Under the pieces are notes generated by a model. It was not told the origin of the DNA, did no database searches, and saw nothing but the letters and a program-made list of their open reading frames with translations. A stretch of DNA of 64,000 nt, taken from Reyranella sp. (GTDB taxonomy: Bacteria > Pseudomonadota > Alphaproteobacteria > Reyranellales > Reyranellaceae). The position numbers and the translations under genes were made by a program. This document shows, in pieces, positions 58,585 through 64,000 of this stretch (its first letter is position 1; each line of letters starts with the position of its first letter). The stretch lies in the NCBI GenBank assembly GCA_021732285.1, contig JAKFVH010000009.1, positions 28,309 through 92,308 on the forward strand. The letters run 5' to 3'.

Positions 58585-59799
58585 GTGGCCCTCTCCGACC
58601 TTCAGATCCAGACCCTGGCCCGCGACGCCGTGCAGCGCGCGGCCGCCGGCGACTTCGCCGGCGCCGAGCCGTTGCTGGCGCAGGTCGCCGAGGCTCGGCC
58701 CAACTCCGGGCAGGCGCTGCATCTGCTGGGCCAAGCCCGGCTGAAGCTCGGTCGTTTCGCCGAAGCACGCGAACCATTGGAACGCGCGGCCAAGTTCCTG
58801 CCCAAGGAAGCCGCAGCCCAGGTCAACCTGGCCGGCTGCCTGTCAGTGCTGGGCGATCATGCGGCCGCATTGGCGGCCCTCGATCGCGCTCAACGCCTGA
58901 AACCTGGCGACGCCGCCATCGCGCACAACAAGGGACGTTCCCTCGAGGCGTTGGGCCGTCCCGACGAGGCCGAGCACGCCTACAACGAGGCCTTGTCGAT
59001 CGACCATCGCCTGATGCCCTCGCTGTCGGCGCGCGCCAGTCTTCTGGAGAAGCGTGGCGACTGGATGGGCGCTCTGGCCGATCTCGACATGGCGCTGACC
59101 AGCCGGCCCAGCGATCCGCCTCTGCGCCTGCGTCGCGGCGAGCTGCTGCTGCGCCAGGGCGATTGGCTGCGCGGTCTCGGCGACTACGAGGCGCGGCTGG
59201 AGATCGCCGGCGACCGCTACGCGCCCAACCTGCCGCGCTGGCAGGGCGAGCCTGTGACGGGCCGGCTGCTGATCTACCCCGAGCAGGCCGACATCGAGAG
59301 CGATGCCGCGCTGCGCGACACGCTGATGCTGGCGCGCGGCGTCGATGCGATTGTGCAGTGCGCGCCCGAGCTCACCAAATGGCTGGGCATGCCGACGATC
59401 GAACGCGGCGCGGCGCTCGATGGATTTGTCGCAGCAGCTCCGCTGCGCAGCCTGCCGCACCTTTTGGGTTGGACCCTCGATTCCCTGCCGCCGCTCGTCC
59501 TGACGCGGTGCGCCGAGCCGTCACCGCGCATCGGCTGGTTCAGCCAAGCCGAGCCGCCGGCCGGCGTCGACATCGAACGCAGTCCCGATGAACTGACGCG
59601 ATGTCGTCTGGTGGTCGGCGATGATGCCTGGCCCACGCATCTTGCCGCGCGGCGCGGCATCCCGACAATCGTCCTGCTGCCAATGACGGCTGATTGGCTG
59701 TGGGGCCCACGGCGTGGCCCTTCTCCCTGGTATCCATCCGTCGAGCTTCTGTCGATCGACGACGCCGATGCACTGGCGTCTCGGCTCGTCACCTCATGA
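58585..59799 (+). CDS. TPR protein with a GT41/GT9-like C-terminal domain
   Basis: The 404-residue protein has an N-terminal TPR array (about residues 1-210; LLAQVAEARPNSGQALHLLG, AAALAALDRAQRLKPGDAAI, ADLDMALTSRPSDPPLRLRR). The C-terminal half resembles the nucleotide-binding half of TPR-linked glycosyltransferases (WQGEPVTGRLLIYPEQADIE; GDDAWPTHLAARRGIPTIVL; LLPMTADWLWGPRRGPSPWY). The usual nucleotide-sugar loop DTAxxHLAGA is altered to GDDAWPTHLAARRG, so activity is doubtful. The start is GTG at 58585 with no strong ribosome site. Confidence 0.75.
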   Translation: MALSDLQIQTLARDAVQRAAAGDFAGAEPLLAQVAEARPNSGQALHLLGQARLKLGRFAEAREPLERAAKFLPKEAAAQVNLAGCLSVLGDHAAALAALDRAQRLKPGDAAIAHNKGRSLEALGRPDEAEHAYNEALSIDHRLMPSLSARASLLEKRGDWMGALADLDMALTSRPSDPPLRLRRGELLLRQGDWLRGLGDYEARLEIAGDRYAPNLPRWQGEPVTGRLLIYPEQADIESDAALRDTLMLARGVDAIVQCAPELTKWLGMPTIERGAALDGFVAAAPLRSLPHLLGWTLDSLPPLVLTRCAEPSPRIGWFSQAEPPAGVDIERSPDELTRCRLVVGDDAWPTHLAARRGIPTIVLLPMTADWLWGPRRGPSPWYPSVELLSIDDADALASRLVTS

Positions 59800-59933
59800 G
59801 CACGCGGTCCGAAAGATCCTGACGGGCCGTCGTCCATTCACGCATCCGCGACAGACTTTCAGCCGGTCCTGCCCTGCGCAAATCGCCTTCCTTCGGGCGG
59901 TGGCGGATGCTGATATCGACCCGGGAGGAACCA

Positions 59934-61328
59934 ATGGCCAAGACCCTGTTCGACAAGATCTGGGACAGCCACGTCATCACCGATCTCGGCAACGGCTTCG
60001 TGCTCCTGCACATCGACCGCCTGCTGCTGCATGACCTGTCGGGTGCCCGCGCTCTGCGCGAGGTCATGGAGAAGGGCTATACCCCTGCCCAGCCGAGGCT
60101 GATCTACGCCACGCCGGATCACGCGATCTCGACCATGCCCGGCCGCACCGAGGAGACTTTCCCGCCCGGCGCGCCGCTGCTGAAGGGCCTGCGCGAGAAC
60201 ACCAAGAAGTTCGGCATCCACCTGTTCGACATCGGCAAGGACGGCAACGGCATCGTCCATATCGTCGGCCCCGAGCAGGGACTGACCCTGCCCGGCACGA
60301 CCTTGGTATGCGGCGACAGCCATACCTGCACCCATGGCGGCATGGGCTCGCTTGCCTTCGGCATCGGCTCGTCGGAGCTGGAGCACGTGCTGGCGACGCA
60401 GACCATGGTGCAGCGCAAGCCCAAGCGCTTCCGCGTGCAGTTCGAAGGCAAGGTGCCCGAGGGCGTGACCGCCAAGGACATGATCCTGCACCTGATCGGC
60501 GATGTCGGCACGGCCGCCGGCACGGGCCATGCGGTCGAATATGCCGGCTCGGCGGTCCGCGGCCTCACGGTCGAGGGCCGACTCACGCTGTGCAATCTCT
60601 CGATCGAGATGGGCGCGCGCACCGGCATGGTCGCGCCGGACGACACCACCTTCGAGTTCCTGGCCGGCCGCGACTTCTCGCCCAAGGGCGCGATGTGGGA
60701 CCGCGCCGTCACGCACTGGCGCACCCTGCCGTCCGATCCCGACGCCGACTTCGACCGCGAGCACACGATCGACATGGCCAAGGTGGCGCCGCAGATCACC
60801 TGGGGCACCAGCCCCGAGCATGTGATCGCCGTCGACCGGGCGATCCCCGACCCCGACAAGGGACCGGAGGACAAGCGCGCGGCCTGGGCGGCGGCGCTGC
60901 AATACCAGGGGCTCGAGCCCGGCAAGCCGATCGAGGGCACCAAGGTCGACTGGGTGTTCATCGGCTCGTGCACCAACAGCCGCATCTCCGACCTGCGCGC
61001 CGCCGCGGCCATCGCCAAGGGCCGGCAGAAGGCGCCGCATGTGAACGCCTGGATCGTGCCGGGCTCCGAGCGCGTGAAGCGCGAGGCCGAGGCCGAGGGG
61101 CTCGACCGCATCTTCAAGGAGGCGGGCTTCGAATGGCGCGAGCCCGGCTGCTCGATGTGCATTGCCTCCAACGGCGAGCGCGTGCCGCCGGGGCAGCGCA
61201 GCGTCTCGACCTCCAACCGCAACTTCGTCGGGCGCCAAGGCCCCGGTGCGCGCACCCATCTCGCCAGCCCGGCCATGGCCGCGGCAGCGGCGATCAAGGG
61301 CGCCATTGCCGACGTGAGGAAGCTTTAG
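59934..61328 (+). CDS. leuC: 3-isopropylmalate dehydratase large subunit
   Basis: The 464-residue aconitase-family large subunit isomerises 2- to 3-isopropylmalate in leucine synthesis, with LeuD. The [4Fe-4S] cysteines lie in IGSCTNSRISDLRAAA and GCSMCIASNGE. The family block VCGDSHTCTHGGMGSLAFGI and SSELEHVLATQ is intact. The ATG at 59934 follows GGGAGGAACCA. It is separated from leuD by a perfect palindrome. No leuB or leuA is nearby, so a role in another hydroxyacid isomerisation (for example methylmalate type) remains possible. Confidence 0.93.
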   Translation: MAKTLFDKIWDSHVITDLGNGFVLLHIDRLLLHDLSGARALREVMEKGYTPAQPRLIYATPDHAISTMPGRTEETFPPGAPLLKGLRENTKKFGIHLFDIGKDGNGIVHIVGPEQGLTLPGTTLVCGDSHTCTHGGMGSLAFGIGSSELEHVLATQTMVQRKPKRFRVQFEGKVPEGVTAKDMILHLIGDVGTAAGTGHAVEYAGSAVRGLTVEGRLTLCNLSIEMGARTGMVAPDDTTFEFLAGRDFSPKGAMWDRAVTHWRTLPSDPDADFDREHTIDMAKVAPQITWGTSPEHVIAVDRAIPDPDKGPEDKRAAWAAALQYQGLEPGKPIEGTKVDWVFIGSCTNSRISDLRAAAAIAKGRQKAPHVNAWIVPGSERVKREAEAEGLDRIFKEAGFEWREPGCSMCIASNGERVPPGQRSVSTSNRNFVGRQGPGARTHLASPAMAAAAAIKGAIADVRKL

Positions 61329-61329
61329 T

Positions 61330-61395
61330 CTTCCGGACCGCGCGCATCCTGCGCGCTCATGATCATGAGCGCGCAGGATGCGCGCGGTCCGGAAG
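61330..61395. repeat. 66-base perfect palindrome between leuC and leuD
   Basis: The sequence CTTCCGGACCGCGCGCATCC and onward is a perfect palindrome centred on TGATCA, with CTCATGATCATGAG in the middle. It starts two bases after the leuC stop and ends 20 bases before the leuD start, so it is carried in the leuCD mRNA. It is the most complete copy of the GGACCGCG/CTCATGATCATGAG set in this window. Confidence 0.95.
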
Positions 61396-61415
61396 AACAT
61401 GAAAGGAAAGCAGGG

Positions 61416-62033
61416 ATGGAAAAGTTCACCAAGGTCACTGGCGTCGCCGCTCCGCTGATGCGCCAGAACGTCGACACCGACCTCGTCATCCGGATCGAGC
61501 GGCTGGTCAACAACACCGGCCGCAAGGGGCTCGGCCCCTACTGCTTCGAGCAGATCCGCTTCAAGCCCGACGGCAGCGAAAACCCCGATTGCGTGTTCAA
61601 CCAGGAGCCCTATCGCGGCGCGCCGATCATCCTGTCGGCCGAGAATTTCGGCTGCGGCTCCTCGCGCGAGGGTGCGGTGTGGGCGCTGGCCGGCATGGGC
61701 GTGAAGGCGGTGATCGCGCCGTCCTACGGCGACATCTTTTACAGCAACTGCTTCCAGAACGGCGTGCTGCCGGTGGCGCTGCCGATCGAGGAGGTCGAGC
61801 AGCTGGCCGACGAGATGCGCGCCTCGCCGGGCAATGCCCGCGTCACGGTCGACCTCGAGAACTGCCAGGTCGTGTCGCCGACCGGCCGCGTCATCCCCTT
61901 CAAGATCGACGCCCGCCGCCAGCGCGCCCTGCTGAACGGGCTGGACGACATCGCCCAGACCATGACCCACAAGGCCAAGGTCGAGGCCTGGCAGACGAGC
62001 GACAAGAACGCCCGGCCGTGGGTCTGGCTGTGA
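61416..62033 (+). CDS. leuD: 3-isopropylmalate dehydratase small subunit
   Basis: The 205-residue swivel-domain subunit opens KVTGVAAPLMRQNVDTDLVI, then RKGLGPYCFEQIRF. The substrate-binding loop AENFGCGSSREGAVWAL is intact, and APSYGDIFYSNCFQNGVLPV is typical. The length matches LeuD. The ATG at 61416 follows GGAAAGCAGGG, after the palindrome. It pairs with LeuC. The EamA transporter gene begins 4 bases after its stop. Confidence 0.94.
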   Translation: MEKFTKVTGVAAPLMRQNVDTDLVIRIERLVNNTGRKGLGPYCFEQIRFKPDGSENPDCVFNQEPYRGAPIILSAENFGCGSSREGAVWALAGMGVKAVIAPSYGDIFYSNCFQNGVLPVALPIEEVEQLADEMRASPGNARVTVDLENCQVVSPTGRVIPFKIDARRQRALLNGLDDIAQTMTHKAKVEAWQTSDKNARPWVWL

Positions 62034-62037
62034 TCGC

Positions 62038-62901
62038 TTGACGCCGCTTCACACGCTCGCCGCGATGCTGATCGTGGCGATGTGGGGCCTGAACTTCACC
62101 GTCATCCGCTTCGGCCTCGACGAATTCACGCCCTTCACCTTCGCCACCTGGCGCTTCGTGCTGAGCGCGCTGCCGATCGTGTTCGTGCCGAAACCCGCGG
62201 TCTCGTGGGCCACCCTGGCCGGCATCGGCGGCTTCATGTTCGGCGGCCAGTTCATCTTCCTTTTCTTCGCCATGGAGGCCGGCCTGCCGCCGGGACTGAC
62301 CTCGGTGCTGGTGCAGCTGCAAGGGCCGCTCACCGTCGTGCTGGCCGCGTTGTTCCTGCGCGAGCACGCGACGCGCGGACAATGGCTGGGGCTGGCGGTG
62401 GCGGGCGTCGGCGTGGTGCTGATCGCGCAGTCCGTCGAGGGATCGGTCGGCGTGTTCCCGGTTCTTCTGGCACTGATGTCGGCGCTGACCTGGGCGGCGG
62501 GCAACCTCTTCTTCCGCTCCGCCCGCGGCGTGTCGATGTTCGCCGTCACCGTCTGGGCGAGCCTGCTGCCGCCCCTGCCCTTCGCCCTGGTCGCCCTTGT
62601 CCTGGACGGCCCCGGCCCGATCCTCACCCCCATCCTGGCGCCGACCTGGAAGGGCTGGTTCGTGCTGTTCTATACGGTCGCCCCCGTGATGTGGCTGGGC
62701 TACCTGATCTGGGGCACGCTCTTGCGCACCTACCCCGCCGCCAAGGTCGGGCCGATCTCGCTCCTGGTGCCGTGCACGGCGCTGGTCTTCGCCGCCCTGC
62801 TGGTCGGCGAGCCGATCGGCGGGCTGCGCCTCGTGGGCGTGGTCGTCGTGCTGGGCGGCGTGGCGCTAGGCCTGTTTGCGTCGGCCCGCCGCCTGCGCTG
62901 A
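62038..62901 (+). CDS. EamA/DMT-family metabolite exporter
   Basis: The 287-residue membrane protein has ten predicted helices in two EamA repeats: AAMLIVAMWGLNFTVIRFGL opens the first, and ALMSALTWAAGNLFFRSARG opens the second. PISLLVPCTALVFAALLVGE and the final VVVVLGGVALGLFASAR are typical. Members export amino acids or other metabolites. The start is uncertain: TTG at 62038 (4 bases after leuD) or an ATG at 62065. A good terminator follows. Confidence 0.88.
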   Translation: MTPLHTLAAMLIVAMWGLNFTVIRFGLDEFTPFTFATWRFVLSALPIVFVPKPAVSWATLAGIGGFMFGGQFIFLFFAMEAGLPPGLTSVLVQLQGPLTVVLAALFLREHATRGQWLGLAVAGVGVVLIAQSVEGSVGVFPVLLALMSALTWAAGNLFFRSARGVSMFAVTVWASLLPPLPFALVALVLDGPGPILTPILAPTWKGWFVLFYTVAPVMWLGYLIWGTLLRTYPAAKVGPISLLVPCTALVFAALLVGEPIGGLRLVGVVVVLGGVALGLFASARRLR

Positions 62902-62906
62902 ACAAA

Positions 62907-62935
62907 AAAACGGGAGCCATCGGCTCCCGTTTCTT
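62907..62935. terminator. Bidirectional intrinsic terminator
   Basis: ACGGGAGCC-ATC-GGCTCCCGT is flanked by an A-run on the left and TTCTT on the right, so it can end the leuCD-EamA transcript. On the minus strand it is followed by a U-rich stretch (TTTTTTT). The rest of the gap to 63080 shows no gene. Confidence 0.9.
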
Positions 62936-63080
62936 AGTCCCCCCAATGCGGCTCCCGAGGCGTCATTTCCGACAAAGCCCGAACTCGCGAGGGGAAGCTA
63001 TGACGGTGCCGTTACACGGTCAATGCGCCGGTGGCCGTTGGAAACACATGAAACCCGATTGATCCTCAAGCTGTGCTCGA

Positions 63081-63998
63081 TCACCTCGACCAGCGCAGCA
63101 CCAGCGGATCGTTGCGGCGCGCGACCTCGATCAATCCGGCGCGGGTTGCCGGATGCAGGGGAAGCACCGGATGGCGCGTCATCTCGGAGCGAATGACGCC
63201 ACCCTCCTGCATCAGCACCTTGGCGGCGATGAGCCCGCATTGCCGATTCTCATAGTTGATCAGCGGCAGCCAGCGCTGGTAGGCCGCCACCGCCGCTTCG
63301 CGATCGCCCACGGCGAACGGGTCCATGATCTGCCGGATACCGTCGGGATAGCCCGCACCGGTCATCGCCCCGGTGCAGCCTGCGTCGAGGTCGGCCATCA
63401 GGGTGATGCCCTCTTCTCCGTTCCACGGACCGACGATCGCATCGCCGCCTTCGGCGATCAGGGCGCGCAGCTTGTTCGCGACCTGCGCCACCTCGACCTT
63501 GAAGTAGGAGACGTTGGGGATCTCGCGCGCCATACGCGCCAGCAGGGGCACGGAGAGCGGCGTCCCCGCGACGGGCGCGTCCTGGATCATGATCGGGATG
63601 CTGATTGCATCGGAAACCCGGCGGAAGAAGTCGTAGATGCCCTGCTCGGAGGCCCGGATAGTGGCGCCGTGATAGGGCGGCATTACCATGACCATGGCAG
63701 CACCTGCTGCCTCGGCCCGCCGGCTGCGCGCGGCACAGACTTGCGAGCCAAAATGCGTCGTCGTGACGATCACCGGCACGCGGCCGGCCACATGGGACAG
63801 CACGCAGTCCATCACGCGCTCGCGCTCGTCGTCGGTCAGCACGAACTGCTCGGACCAGTTGGCCAGGATGCAGATGCCTTGCGAGCCGGCATCGATCATG
63901 AAGTCAGTGCAGCGCTTCTGGCCCTCGAGATCGAGTTCGCCGTTCCCGTCGAATACGGTGGGCGCCACGGGAAAGACGCCGCGATAGACCGGTTTCAT
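63081..63998 (-). CDS. DapA-family (dihydrodipicolinate synthase-like) lyase
   Basis: The 305-residue TIM-barrel protein has the Schiff-base lysine Lys167 in NVSYFKVEVAQV. The usual DapA YNxP motif 28 residues earlier reads QDAP (139-142), so the proton-relay Tyr is replaced by Gln139. True DHDPS activity is unlikely. The family also includes keto-deoxy-sugar-acid aldolases/dehydratases and a 4-hydroxyproline-pathway deaminase, which better fit a divergent site. The ATG at 63998 is two bases from the window edge, so its upstream region is not visible. Confidence 0.82.
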   Translation of the reverse strand: MKPVYRGVFPVAPTVFDGNGELDLEGQKRCTDFMIDAGSQGICILANWSEQFVLTDDERERVMDCVLSHVAGRVPVIVTTTHFGSQVCAARSRRAEAAGAAMVMVMPPYHGATIRASEQGIYDFFRRVSDAISIPIMIQDAPVAGTPLSVPLLARMAREIPNVSYFKVEVAQVANKLRALIAEGGDAIVGPWNGEEGITLMADLDAGCTGAMTGAGYPDGIRQIMDPFAVGDREAAVAAYQRWLPLINYENRQCGLIAAKVLMQEGGVIRSEMTRHPVLPLHPATRAGLIEVARRNDPLVLRWSR

Positions 63999-64000
63999 GG

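Noticed and set aside
59934-62033. leuCD as proof of a leucine operon
   Set aside because: The enzymes are clear, but leuA and leuB are not in the window, so only the reaction type is asserted, with leucine synthesis the most likely use.

Overview
This is a GC-rich, gene-dense window. Its gene types point to a free-living alphaproteobacterium of soil or water: many CaiB/Bug/SDR catabolic genes, NasS/NasT-controlled nitrate assimilation, DUF1127 proteins, and frequent ATGA start/stop overlaps. The genus cannot be fixed from the sequence alone. There are no rRNA or tRNA genes, no CRISPR array, and no recognisable transposase or integrase. No gap of 300 bases or more lacks a gene. The larger gaps hold palindromic repeats or control elements.

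Layout. 1-5.9 kb: small catabolic genes (a partial SGNH-like protein, CaiB CoA-transferase, TauD dioxygenase, RibD-C reductase, Bug solute-binding protein, rhodanese, universal stress protein). 6.0-16.3 kb: an autotransporter, then an 80-residue Nif11-type double-glycine leader peptide, facing a three-gene NHLM-type export operon (HlyD, C39-peptidase ABC, second ABC). 16.6-18.9 kb: a sulfatase downstream of a RelE/HigB-type toxin-antitoxin pair whose toxin carries an in-frame stop. 19.5-32.6 kb: a long minus-strand nitrate-assimilation unit, nasS-nrtA-nrtB-nrtD-nirA-FNR-nasA-cysG, followed closely by a DUF882/M15 peptidase and a macro-domain gene. 32.6-35.4 kb: nasT, a membrane Ser/Thr kinase with MORN repeats, and a 59-residue membrane protein. 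35.7-44.2 kb: catabolic genes (SDR, DUF1445, DUF2848, hydrolase, CaiB, proline-racemase family, two tandem amidohydrolases). 44.4-48.2 kb: a polyamine-type ABC importer. 48.3-63.9 kb: desaturase, divergent racemase, class III cyclase, MetE-like/PPOX/MarR/LLM group, a decayed cytochrome c gene, LysR, two DUF1127 proteins, a TPR protein, leuCD, an EamA transporter and a DapA-family protein.

The best-resolved regulatory system is upstream of nasS. In 260 bases there is a TGC-N11-GCA site of the NtrC type, a sigma-54 -24/-12 element, two RNA hairpins with hexaloops carrying A at position 1 and G at position 4 (the ANTAR target signature), and a strong intrinsic terminator. This implies that NtrC starts transcription and NasT, released from NasS when nitrate is present, lets it continue into the operon. 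NasS lies inside the operon it controls.

The most unusual system is the NHLM/Nif11 locus. It has a complete export machine and a typical leader, but the core after the GG site is only seven residues and there is no visible modifying enzyme. Other notable points are several sets of long palindromes between genes (one set inserted in another), a toxin and a cytochrome gene inactivated by point lesions, and a racemase-family protein lacking both catalytic cysteines.
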